A stretch of 64,000 nucleotides of DNA from JAEUHM01 sp964538625. Lineage in GTDB: Bacteria > Verrucomicrobiota > Verrucomicrobiia > Verrucomicrobiales > Verrucomicrobiaceae. Positions 16,875 to 24,740 of the stretch are shown one piece after another; position 1 is the first letter of the stretch; every line of letters begins with the position of its first letter. The notes beneath the pieces are model-generated. The model was not told the origin of the DNA and did not search any database. It saw nothing but the letters and a program-made list of their open reading frames with translations. The translations under genes were made by a program, and so were the position numbers. The DNA lies in assembly GCA_964538625.1 (NCBI GenBank), contig CAZIGH010000028.1, positions 1 through 64,000 on the forward strand. The letters are read 5' to 3'.

Positions 16875-17492
16875 GTGAGCGAAACCTCTTCCAAACAAAC
16901 TCTCGTCACGCTTGATCTCGAAGGCGTGCTGGTACCGGAGATCTGGATCGCCGTCGCTGAGCGCACGGGCATACCTGAGCTTCGCCGTACCACCCGTGAT
17001 GAGCCGGACTACGATGTGCTGATGCGCTACCGGCTAGAGATCCTGGACCAGCACGGCCTCACACTCTCGCTCATCCAGGATGTCATCAGCACACTCTCAC
17101 CGCTGCCGGGCGCGCGCGAGTTCCTCGACACCCTGCGTTCTGAAACCCAGCTCATCATCCTCAGCGACACCTTTGAGCAGTTTGCCAAACCATTGATGCG
17201 ACAGCTCGGATGGCCCACGATCTTCTGCCATCGATTGCTCGTAAAGGATGACCGACTCACCGGCTACCAGCTTCGCCAGCCGAACCAGAAACAAAAGTCC
17301 GTCGCCGCCTTCAAGTCCTTGAACTACCGCGTCATCGCTGCTGGTGATTCCTTCAATGACACCACCATGCTGGGTGAGGCGGATGCAGGCTTCTTCTTCC
17401 ACGCACCTGAAAGCATCAAAGCACAGTTCCCGCAGTTCCCTGCTTATGATGACTACAATGACCTGCTTTCCGCCATCCGCTCAGCATTGTAA
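16875..17492 (+). CDS. thrH: ThrH-type phosphoserine phosphatase
   Basis: HAD-family phosphatase of 205 residues starting at GTG. The motif I region reads LDLEGVLVPEIW, characteristic of ThrH rather than SerB; motif II is ILSDTF, and motif III/IV lies in AAGDSFNDTTML. ThrH dephosphorylates phosphoserine and, in Pseudomonas, also moves phosphate to homoserine, so it links serine and threonine synthesis. Only 12 bp separate it from the HldC-PurN gene, so they are likely cotranscribed. Its 3' end overlaps the convergent psd gene by 12 bp. Confidence 0.9.
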   Translation: MSETSSKQTLVTLDLEGVLVPEIWIAVAERTGIPELRRTTRDEPDYDVLMRYRLEILDQHGLTLSLIQDVISTLSPLPGAREFLDTLRSETQLIILSDTFEQFAKPLMRQLGWPTIFCHRLLVKDDRLTGYQLRQPNQKQKSVAAFKSLNYRVIAAGDSFNDTTMLGEADAGFFFHAPESIKAQFPQFPAYDDYNDLLSAIRSAL

Positions 17493-18383
17493 GGCCTCTC
17501 CCGCGTGCTGTCCCATACGGGCGTAAAGCTCGCGCCCCTGTGCCGAGTGTTCACGCAGATCCACATCCCAATGCACGGCGGATGGCTTGAACAGCGTGAT
17601 GACCGTGGAGCCGCCAAAGAGGAAAGTCCCCTTTTCCTGCCCTTTCATCACCTTCTTTTCAGCCTCTGAAGTGTGAACCACCGAGCCCACACAGGTGGCA
17701 CCGACCTCGAGAAACAGCATCCGCCCGCAAGCCGTCTCATCGACACAGGTAAGATAGCGCTTGTTTTCCCAAAGGATCGTCGGGCGCTGTTTCAAGGCAA
17801 TTGGGTTCACGGAATACAACGGCCCGTTGATCAGACGGGGTTCATGCGGAAGACCCCCGAGCGGAAAGTGGAAGCGGTGATAGTCCGTGGGACACAGGCG
17901 TGAAATCAATGCGCTGCCACCCTTAAACTCCGCAGCCAGCGCCGCATCACCCACCAGCTGCCCGAGTGAGAACCGCACGCCTTTCACGAACAAGTCTCTG
18001 CATTCTTCCACGTCAGCCACCAGCAAATGCCGACCATCCGCCGGAAAGATGACACTGCGCTCACCCACATCCAACGGGCGCGCCTCCCGCTTGAGGCGGC
18101 GGGAGAAAAACTCATTGAAGGTCCGAAAGCCCTCCACCGAGTCAGCGAACTCCGCAGGATCAAGGCCATACTTCGCGATGAACGGCCCTATCTTCTGAGC
18201 GCTGGAAGGACGGTCCATGAGCCAGCCATAGAACTTCGAGAAAAGCGCCCTCTTCGCTAGCGCGTGCAGCGCAAGCTGCCCCAGCGGATCACCGTAGATC
18301 CAACGCAGCGAAGCCTCTCCGTAAATGACCTCCGTCTCCACCCTTTGCGTGAGACGATTGAAGAAAGTGATCGGTTCAGCCAT
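17481..18383 (-). CDS. psd: Phosphatidylserine decarboxylase
   Basis: Membrane-associated decarboxylase of 300 residues making phosphatidylethanolamine from phosphatidylserine. The proenzyme self-cleavage site is present as FGGST near the C-terminus, where the usual sequence is LGST; the Ser becomes the pyruvoyl group. The processing triad residues fit FPADGRH and CPTDYHRFHFP. A FNEFFSRRLK segment is typical of this group. The frame is open to 18443, but ATG 18383 (MAEPITFFNR) is the normal start. Eight bases separate it from the upstream Gfo/Idh/MocA gene on the same strand. Confidence 0.93.
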   Translation of the reverse strand: MAEPITFFNRLTQRVETEVIYGEASLRWIYGDPLGQLALHALAKRALFSKFYGWLMDRPSSAQKIGPFIAKYGLDPAEFADSVEGFRTFNEFFSRRLKREARPLDVGERSVIFPADGRHLLVADVEECRDLFVKGVRFSLGQLVGDAALAAEFKGGSALISRLCPTDYHRFHFPLGGLPHEPRLINGPLYSVNPIALKQRPTILWENKRYLTCVDETACGRMLFLEVGATCVGSVVHTSEAEKKVMKGQEKGTFLFGGSTVITLFKPSAVHWDVDLREHSAQGRELYARMGQHAGEALQC

Positions 18384-18391
18384 GGCAGGCG

Positions 18392-19567
18392 CTACACCCT
18401 CACCCAAGTCTTGCTGGACGCGCTTTTGAGTATGGCCTCGCACAGCTTCACCTCATGATGCCCATCCGCCGCCGTGGCGAACAAGGCAGGTGTCTTCCTG
18501 CCAGAGGCGATGTGTTGATACACCGCGCGGTACTGCATCTTGTGCGCATCCGAGAACCCCTCTGGGTGCCCGCCTGGATAATCGGTGAAACCTGCCACAT
18601 CTTCGCTGAACCCCGCCGTCGCACGCTGCAGCACCATATTCGGCTCATCACGGCGGCCCACAGTAATCGTGTTGGGCTCCTGAAGCTCCCACTGCACGCT
18701 TCCTTTCGTCCCGTAAATGCCGAAGTACAGACTGCACTTCCAACCTGCTGCCACCTGCGAAATGCTGGCACTCGCATGAACACCGTTGGCGAACCCGTGG
18801 TCCGACTTGCCAAACTTCAGCAGCACGCTGCCAAAATCCTCAGTGTCCACCTTGTAAGGCTCCATCTTCTTCGGGTCCACCTTTGCAAAGGTCTTCACCT
18901 CCCCCTTGGGCCGCAGGCGGGTTTTGTGAAAAGTCTCCAGATAAGCGAACACACCCTCCGCCTTGGCTCCGAGCACAAAGGAAACCGCATCGATCCAATG
19001 CGTTCCGATGTCACCCACGGCCCTCAATTGACCGCCTTCGCTCGCCAGCACGCGCCAGTTGTAGTCTGTCTCATGCAGCAGCCAGTCCTGGAAGAAGTGG
19101 CCCTGCACATGAATGATCTGCCCCAGCTCTCCCCGCTGCACCATGGCCCTCATTTGCAGGATGGCAGGGAAATACCGGCACATGTAGTTCACGGCAAAGA
19201 CCGGACTCGTCTTCCTCTTCACCACTGCCAACACTTTGGCAGTGTCAGCCGAGTCCATACCAAGGGGTTTCTCACAGATGACGTGTTTTCCCGCAGCCAA
19301 CGCCTTGAGGGACTGCTCCACATGAACCTTATTCGGTGAGGTGATGTGGATGACGTCGATGTTCGGCGAGGTCACAAGCGCATCCACGTCGTAGTCTCCA
19401 TACACCTCCGGTATTCCCCACTGTTCCGCCATGGCGAGCGCCGACCTCGTGGAACCACAGATGGCCGTCACTTGCACGCCGAGACGCTTCAGTGCCTCAA
19501 TGTGAACGGGCGCGATGAAACCCGTGCCCACGATGGCAGCGCGGAGATGATGAAGAGGTATGGACAT
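18392..19567 (-). CDS. Gfo/Idh/MocA family oxidoreductase
   Basis: NAD(P)-dependent sugar or cyclitol dehydrogenase of 391 residues. The N-terminal Rossmann fold shows AAIVGTGFIAPVHIEAL; the family motif CEKPLG, whose Lys is catalytic, follows around residue 98. The C-terminal half is an alpha/beta dimerisation domain with GDIGTHWIDAVSFVLG. There is no Tat or Sec signal, unlike the second family member at 38416-39603. The substrate cannot be read from sequence. It ends 8 bp before psd and is probably cotranscribed with it. Confidence 0.9.
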   Translation of the reverse strand: MSIPLHHLRAAIVGTGFIAPVHIEALKRLGVQVTAICGSTRSALAMAEQWGIPEVYGDYDVDALVTSPNIDVIHITSPNKVHVEQSLKALAAGKHVICEKPLGMDSADTAKVLAVVKRKTSPVFAVNYMCRYFPAILQMRAMVQRGELGQIIHVQGHFFQDWLLHETDYNWRVLASEGGQLRAVGDIGTHWIDAVSFVLGAKAEGVFAYLETFHKTRLRPKGEVKTFAKVDPKKMEPYKVDTEDFGSVLLKFGKSDHGFANGVHASASISQVAAGWKCSLYFGIYGTKGSVQWELQEPNTITVGRRDEPNMVLQRATAGFSEDVAGFTDYPGGHPEGFSDAHKMQYRAVYQHIASGRKTPALFATAADGHHEVKLCEAILKSASSKTWVRV

Positions 19568-19610
19568 GGCGCGACGCTAGTCCGCACCAGCGCATCTGCA
19601 AGCGCTGGCG

Positions 19611-20561
19611 TCATCCACCCGACGCACGCCCGGAAGGCTGGAGGATGATCTCGGGCTGAAGGATGACCAAATCATCATCAAACGCGGATTGATTCACCTT
19701 CCACCAGTTCTGAGCCTCGGCCTGCGTCTTGAAGCTCTGATGAGTGGTAAGAAAAAGCATTTCATGCGCCTGCTCCCGCACCTTCGCGCTGGAGTGACTG
19801 AGTCCCCTCATCACCAGTTCGAGGTTCTTTTTGGCAGGGCTGGCCTCGATCAATGCCAGTCCTGCCATAGCCATATCCTCTCGCTCGGAGGTAGCGGCAC
19901 GGGCCACGGCCAGAGCAGCAAAATCTTCCCCCTGGTTTCTGGCCGCCTGAAGGGCGAGCTGGCGTACGCTCAGGTGCTCATCCTCCATCATGTTCAAAAG
20001 CGGCTCACGTAGCCCGGGATCGATTACATGCTGTGCCACCTCCATCGCCTGGATGCGGACATCTGCACTGGGATCTGCGAACGCTTGCCGCAGGGGATTC
20101 ACCAGTTCCGGAGCGTTGATCCCTTCAATCAAGGTGAGCGCCAGTGTCCGCACCATGCCGTCTTGGTTCTTCATCAAGTCCGAGACCACTTCCAGCAGCG
20201 CCGCAGATTCCAGCGTTCGTGCTTCTGCCAGTTCACGCTGAATCTCATCTATGCCCTTAGCTCCCTTCAGCGCCTTGCGGACCTCTTCGGCGCGGCGTCT
20301 CTCCTCGTCGGTCAGCTCGGTAAAGCTGCGCCCTGCGGCATGGCTGGCGCTCGGCGTGTAGTAGCGTCCACGCTCATAGGTGACCATGGACCGCGTTACA
20401 GGGGCCAGTTCCTTCGCGCCAGGCTCCGACTGGCTAGCGGCTGCCTCCTCCTGCTTCTTTCCACAACCGCTCAGCAGCAGCACAAGCGAGACAAAACCCG
20501 GAGCCGCTCTCGCAGCCCCGGGTTTTACCAGACGACTAACCAACCAGTGGAGCACAGTCAA
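19611..20561 (-). CDS. HEAT-repeat lipoprotein
   Basis: Predicted lipoprotein of 316 residues. A hydrophobic segment ends in the lipobox LLLSGC with Cys33 as the acylation site. The mature chain is a low-complexity linker followed by several HEAT-type helical repeats (NPLRQAFADPSADVRIQAMEV and REPLLNMMEDEHLSVRQLAL are the clearest). HEAT arrays usually bind other proteins. It is the last gene of a six-gene envelope run on the minus strand, 3 bp after the preceding secreted-protein gene, so translational coupling is likely. Function is unknown. Confidence 0.85.
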   Translation of the reverse strand: MTVLHWLVSRLVKPGAARAAPGFVSLVLLLSGCGKKQEEAAASQSEPGAKELAPVTRSMVTYERGRYYTPSASHAAGRSFTELTDEERRRAEEVRKALKGAKGIDEIQRELAEARTLESAALLEVVSDLMKNQDGMVRTLALTLIEGINAPELVNPLRQAFADPSADVRIQAMEVAQHVIDPGLREPLLNMMEDEHLSVRQLALQAARNQGEDFAALAVARAATSEREDMAMAGLALIEASPAKKNLELVMRGLSHSSAKVREQAHEMLFLTTHQSFKTQAEAQNWWKVNQSAFDDDLVILQPEIILQPSGRASGG

Positions 20562-20564
20562 AGA

Positions 20565-21302
20565 TCAGGGAACCAGCTCGGTGTAGCCAAGAGCGGCCAG
20601 AGCGCCGCGAACGAGAGTCTCACCATAAGCCAGCGTGCCAGAACCGGCATCGTTGTTGGCTCTCGTGGAGAGCCTGCGATCCAGCACCACACTACCGCGC
20701 ACGGTGCTTGCACCCGCACCACGCTCAAGGACGCCAGTGTCTTCAAACTGCTCCACCGCGTCACCAAGGATGCTGATGGTGGTGGGAACAGTCAGCGTCA
20801 CTGCTCCGAGCTTCACCGGACCAGCCTTGCCCGTTTCGGCCTGGCTAAAGTACCAGGTGGAGAAATAGTCCGGCACTCCATCACCAGCAGGTGAAGAGCC
20901 GCTGGCATCCGGGAAGAAGTCAAACCCAGGCTCCACGCCATTCCCGTAGTCTGCCTCGGCCTGACCGGCCTGACCAGCACCACGATACCAGAGGAAGGTA
21001 CCCGTGACTTTTAGTGGCATGACGGTGTAGCCAATCGTGTTCTCCACGGAGCCGACCTCAAACTTTTTGCCCTGCGGAATGAGGCGAATGACCTTGCGCT
21101 GCTTGGCAGTGAGATCGATGACTTCAAAGAACTCGTCCTTGTTCGAGGTCTTGGAGGGCTTCAGTCCCACGGGCGGCGTGGTGCTCTCTGAGTTGTAGTT
21201 ACCAGCCACGGTTTCTGTCCGTTTGAAGATGACAATATCGTTGGCGCTGGCGGAGGCCATGCCGAGCCCGAGACAGGCGAAAAGGACGAGCGTAGCTTTC
21301 AT
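20565..21302 (-). CDS. Secreted protein of unknown function
   Basis: A 245-residue exported protein with signal peptide MKATLVLFACLGLGMASASA. The mature part has EVIDLTAKQRKVIRLIPQGKKFE, then two glycine-rich stretches, and ends in LGYTELVP. I recognise no domain. The frame is open to 21458, overlapping the upstream gene, but the ATG at 21302 places the signal peptide correctly. In the 133-bp gap upstream a 6-bp hairpin (21407-21412 with 21419-21424) could attenuate transcription, although no T-run follows. It couples to the HEAT lipoprotein gene by a 3-bp gap. Confidence 0.75.
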   Translation of the reverse strand: MKATLVLFACLGLGMASASANDIVIFKRTETVAGNYNSESTTPPVGLKPSKTSNKDEFFEVIDLTAKQRKVIRLIPQGKKFEVGSVENTIGYTVMPLKVTGTFLWYRGAGQAGQAEADYGNGVEPGFDFFPDASGSSPAGDGVPDYFSTWYFSQAETGKAGPVKLGAVTLTVPTTISILGDAVEQFEDTGVLERGAGASTVRGSVVLDRRLSTRANNDAGSGTLAYGETLVRGALAALGYTELVP

Positions 21303-21435
21303 GAGGCGTATGGGTCGAATGCGGTGTTGAGTAATGGAGTCGTTTATTGGATGGGGCTTACTGCGTGTCACAGCGCCGTCCCCGCCTTTACAGATTGAGC
21401 CGCATCCCCTCAACTTCGTGAGGGTTACGATACGG

Positions 21436-22518
21436 TCACATGCCATCCTCGTCAGCAAGTTGGGCGGGCGGAGCCAGCACTGGATACTTGATAGGATCGT
21501 ACTCTGGTGCAGGTGCAGGTGCAGCCAGATACTCCGGAGGGGGAGGAGGAAGAGAAGCCGCAGGAGCCACGGCCATTTCAGGATACTTCTGTAGCCAACC
21601 GTTCAAGCGCTCTTCCAGCCCGGGCAATGCCATGGCTTCAGGGAAACGCCGCACAAGTGTGAGATAGTAAATCGCGGCCGCTTTGTCCTTGCCCTGCTTG
21701 TCATAAAACTCTGCCAGCCGCTGCAGTTCCCGCATTTCAGCACTGCGTATCTCAATAAGGCTGCCATTCGCCTGCGCCGCCTTGGAGCTGTCAGGAAACT
21801 TGGCGATGAAATACAGCAGGGAGGTCTCCGCGCGCTCTCGGGCTTGAGGCGCGTCTCCCCGCATTCGCTTCCATGCCTTGTAATCAATGTAGGCGATCTG
21901 GTAAGCGGCATCATCTGCCAGTTCATGCCCCTTGTGGTTCTCCGCAAAGCTCTCATGCTGCCGCCGTGCCTCCTCCGTCTTGCCCTCCTTCTCCAGTGCC
22001 ACGCCCAGCAGATACTGCGCCTCTGCCACGCGCTCCCAGTGGGGTCCGTTCCGGATGATAATGCGCAGCATCTCAGACACCGTTTCTTTTTTCAGGAGCT
22101 GCTTGGGCTTCAAGGCATCTGGGTGCCGCTGCAAATCTTCGTAGCGCACCAACACCTTTTTCGCGAGACGAAACTGCATATCCAGCGCGGCCTCAAAATA
22201 GTCTGGGAAGTGATCTATCAGCAGCTGACAGGCATCAAACGCGTCGGCGTTTTGATGATTGTCCCCATACAGCTTGGCTATCTCCCATTGCGCTGCACCA
22301 GCCCAGCGTGAGCGCGGGTAGTTTCGCACCAGACTCTCGAGAGTCTCCACGGCATTTCCCGGCGCTCCGCGCAAGGCATAGCGCTGCGCCTTGGCGAACA
22401 ACTCTGCGGCCCGGCGCTCCTGCTCCATCTGCAGCCGCTCGGCACCCGTGAGGGCGAAGAGCTGGCTGCTGCCGACGGCGAGAAACACGGTCAGGAACCA
22501 CCGGCACAGCTGGTTCAT
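21436..22518 (-). CDS. BamD-like TPR outer-membrane lipoprotein homologue
   Basis: Exported 360-residue protein with a signal peptide (MNQLCRWFLTVFLAVGSSQLFA) and an array of TPR/BamD-type repeats, such as AVETLESLVRNYPRSRWAGAAQWEIAKLYGD and AEAQYLLGVALEKEGKTEEARRQHESF. The fold and order match the BamD/YfiO family, which supports outer-membrane protein folding. No lipobox Cys follows the signal here, so it may be periplasmic rather than lipidated. The tail is proline-rich (PPPPPEY, then PAPAPEYDP). Its neighbours are beta-barrel and lipoprotein genes, which suits an envelope role. Confidence 0.82.
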   Translation of the reverse strand: MNQLCRWFLTVFLAVGSSQLFALTGAERLQMEQERRAAELFAKAQRYALRGAPGNAVETLESLVRNYPRSRWAGAAQWEIAKLYGDNHQNADAFDACQLLIDHFPDYFEAALDMQFRLAKKVLVRYEDLQRHPDALKPKQLLKKETVSEMLRIIIRNGPHWERVAEAQYLLGVALEKEGKTEEARRQHESFAENHKGHELADDAAYQIAYIDYKAWKRMRGDAPQARERAETSLLYFIAKFPDSSKAAQANGSLIEIRSAEMRELQRLAEFYDKQGKDKAAAIYYLTLVRRFPEAMALPGLEERLNGWLQKYPEMAVAPAASLPPPPPEYLAAPAPAPEYDPIKYPVLAPPAQLADEDGM

Positions 22519-22537
22519 GAGTCAGCGGGCGTGAGCT

Positions 22538-23011
22538 TTACTGAACCGCTGGCGGCGGAGGTGGCTGGGGCAGCAGACTGCTGGGGATCTCGCTCTCCGG
22601 GATGCCACCCATCATGCTGCCAGGTTTGTAGATGGCACTGATCTGTGGCTTGGTCTGACGTCCATAGGTGACAGTCCCGAGCGTGGCCCATACCGTCATG
22701 CGATTCATGGGATTGGGCACTTCCACTTCCGCTCCGGGATACAGGTTCTCTACCAGCCCTGAGTTTGGACCCTCAGCATCTACATGGGGCACACCTGCCT
22801 CGTCGGAGATGGTGTAGTCGAAGCTCATCACTTCCTTGCCCACATTGCGGAACTTCACGCTGTACTCGACCTTTTCTTCGTCGATGACCTTGCTCACCAC
22901 GTAGAGAGCGACCGGATGATTTTTGAACTCGACCCGCTTCGTGGTGTAAACCTCGCAACTGGCAAGTGAGAGTGAGAGCAGGGCGGCGATGACTGAAAGT
23001 GCGCGACGCAT
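22538..23011 (-). CDS. Putative lipoprotein
   Basis: A 157-residue predicted lipoprotein: MRRALSVIAALLSLSLASC gives a signal and a LASC lipobox. The mature part contains KYSVKFRNVGKE-like strands (VEYSVKFRNVGKEVMSFDY) resembling a small immunoglobulin-like or DUF1425-type domain, then a proline-rich tail PPPPPAVQ. The DUF1425/YcfL assignment is a guess from the layout of such lipoproteins. The frame is open to 23056, overlapping the upstream barrel gene; I chose ATG 23011 for the signal peptide. It sits between the barrel gene and the BamD-like gene. Confidence 0.76.
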   Translation of the reverse strand: MRRALSVIAALLSLSLASCEVYTTKRVEFKNHPVALYVVSKVIDEEKVEYSVKFRNVGKEVMSFDYTISDEAGVPHVDAEGPNSGLVENLYPGAEVEVPNPMNRMTVWATLGTVTYGRQTKPQISAIYKPGSMMGGIPESEIPSSLLPQPPPPPAVQ

Positions 23012-23052
23012 GATGGGAGAGGATGGCTGACCGTTGTTCGCTGGAGTTTGCA

Positions 23053-23757
23053 TCAATACTGGAACTTCATGCCGATCAGATACTCGGAGAAGTCAGCACC
23101 GCCCACCTCGCCGCCGCCGAGGTCGTAAAGGCTCAGATACTTGTATTCGCCGTAGATGGAGAAGGCTTCCGTGAAAGCATATTCAACGCCGCCGAAGACC
23201 TGATAGCCAAAGGAGATTTGACCGCCGTCCTCATCGTTCACACGGCGTCCGTGGCGAATGTATTCCAAACGCTGAAGCCGTGCATAAGCCATGCCGGCAC
23301 CTGCTCCAATGTAAGGCTTCACCTTGCGCCAGAAGTCAGAGGAGGACTCGCCAAGGTGGTTCTCCATGTCGAGCGCCAGAACGACGTTGCCGAACGCATT
23401 GAAGCTCTGAAAGCTGCCCTTGTAACTGTTCTTGGAGCTGCGCTGAAGGTTGATGTCATTCGTCAGGTAACCCAGTTCCAGCTCCACGGAGGGACGAATC
23501 GGAATCGGGGTAGCGAAGGTGTAGCCGAAACGGACGCCGGCGCTCCAGCCCGTCGCATCCTGAAGGGAATGACCGGCCAGCTTGGAAGTGGTAGCTACAC
23601 TCTGCACCGTGTTGGCACCGGCGTATGCGCTCACATACGCACCGTGGAGGCGCGTGGCTTTGGCGGTGCTAACCGTGTCAAAATACACTTCCGCAGCGCT
23701 GGCGGAAGAACCGGCGGCTGCAAGGACGAAGGTGGCGAGGAGATGGCGGGGGTTCAT
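23053..23757 (-). CDS. Outer-membrane beta-barrel protein
   Basis: A 234-residue exported protein with signal MNPRHLLATFVLAAAGSSASAA. The mature chain is a series of amphipathic strands with aromatic girdles (GWSAGVRFGYTF, PSVELELGYL, VKPYIGAGAGMAYARL, FSIYGEYKYLSL) and ends in a C-terminal aromatic, KFQY, as expected for BAM-inserted barrels. It resembles small OmpW/Opa-type eight-strand barrels. The function could be adhesion or a small pore and is unknown. It is 26 bp downstream of a similar barrel gene. Confidence 0.84.
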   Translation of the reverse strand: MNPRHLLATFVLAAAGSSASAAEVYFDTVSTAKATRLHGAYVSAYAGANTVQSVATTSKLAGHSLQDATGWSAGVRFGYTFATPIPIRPSVELELGYLTNDINLQRSSKNSYKGSFQSFNAFGNVVLALDMENHLGESSSDFWRKVKPYIGAGAGMAYARLQRLEYIRHGRRVNDEDGGQISFGYQVFGGVEYAFTEAFSIYGEYKYLSLYDLGGGEVGGADFSEYLIGMKFQY

Positions 23758-23783
23758 AGAGTAGAGAAAGTTGGAGACTGGGA

Positions 23784-24614
23784 TTAGTAGCGGTAACGGA
23801 AGCCGAGCGCGTAGCCCTTGGTGGAGAAGTCCTCCAGCTCATCAAGCTCGCCGAGATGGAACTCCCGATATTCGGCATACAGGCAATACTTGTCCTTCCA
23901 GGTGTATTCGATGCCAGCATACCACTGCCAGGCATTCACAAAGTCATCCATGGCAAAGGGAACCGTGGAGGAAGTGGCCGTCGTCGTTGCAGCAGGCGCG
24001 CTGCCCGAAGGCGTACCCAAGGCGGAAGGCTCCGCCACGGTGGGAGCCGCCATGGACTGAGCCTTGGACGTAGTCACTGTGTTGCGGAACCAGAGCTGCC
24101 CACCCCCTATGCCGCCTCCCACGTAAGGACGCAGGCCGCTCACGAACTTGCCCAGCCGTGCGCGGTAGCGATACAGATCAAGCGCCAGCGAGCCGTTCAC
24201 CATGAAGAACACGGCATTCATGTCCGTCTTGAAGCTGTGCAGCCCGTTGTCATACATGCGGGCGATGTCTTCCTCCGAAGCCTTACCGCCCAGCTCGCCA
24301 CTGTAAAAACTGCCTTCGAACTCGACTGAGGCCTGCAAGGGCCAGCGCTTCGCCTTCCAACTCTTACCCACCTCGATGCCGTAGGTGCTCCCATTGTCGA
24401 AGTCCGACAGCTTGAATGGCAGTCCGCCAACGGTCAGCTTGCCGGTCTGGCTGTCCGTTCCTCCGCCAAAGAAGCCTACGTAAGGTCCGTATTTTCGCTT
24501 CGTGCCCTCCCCTTCCCGGAGATTGCTCAGAGACTTCAACTCGATCTCTGCGGCGGCGTTGGCCGCGAAAAGCAAAGCGAGTAGGGCGGTGGAAAGAGAG
24601 GTGTGGAGAGTCAC
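23784..24614 (-). CDS. Outer-membrane beta-barrel protein
   Basis: Predicted 276-residue barrel. I start at GTG 24614, giving a signal peptide (VTLHTSLSTALLALLFAANAAA); the frame is open to 24842, but that extension overlaps the divergent gene. Strands with alternating aromatics (YGPYVGFFGGG, ASVEFEGSFYSG, RPYVGGGIGGGQLWF, WYAGIEYTWKDKYCLYAEY) and a C-terminal GFRYRY fit an OMP. A loop of about 40 residues rich in Ala, Thr, Ser and Pro lies near residue 185 and may face outward. The protein resembles its downstream neighbour in length and layout, suggesting duplication. It is the first gene of the six-gene run. Confidence 0.8.
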   Translation of the reverse strand: MTLHTSLSTALLALLFAANAAAEIELKSLSNLREGEGTKRKYGPYVGFFGGGTDSQTGKLTVGGLPFKLSDFDNGSTYGIEVGKSWKAKRWPLQASVEFEGSFYSGELGGKASEEDIARMYDNGLHSFKTDMNAVFFMVNGSLALDLYRYRARLGKFVSGLRPYVGGGIGGGQLWFRNTVTTSKAQSMAAPTVAEPSALGTPSGSAPAATTTATSSTVPFAMDDFVNAWQWYAGIEYTWKDKYCLYAEYREFHLGELDELEDFSTKGYALGFRYRY

Positions 24615-24740
24615 GCGGGCGAAAGTTGAGGGGAGAGTGATGACGCCCCGACTTGACCGGGACCGGCACGCACGACAAGACGGCTTCTGTGAATGTTCTG
24701 TCACAGTAAACCACGTGCCACTGTGACAAAGCTGTGAACC

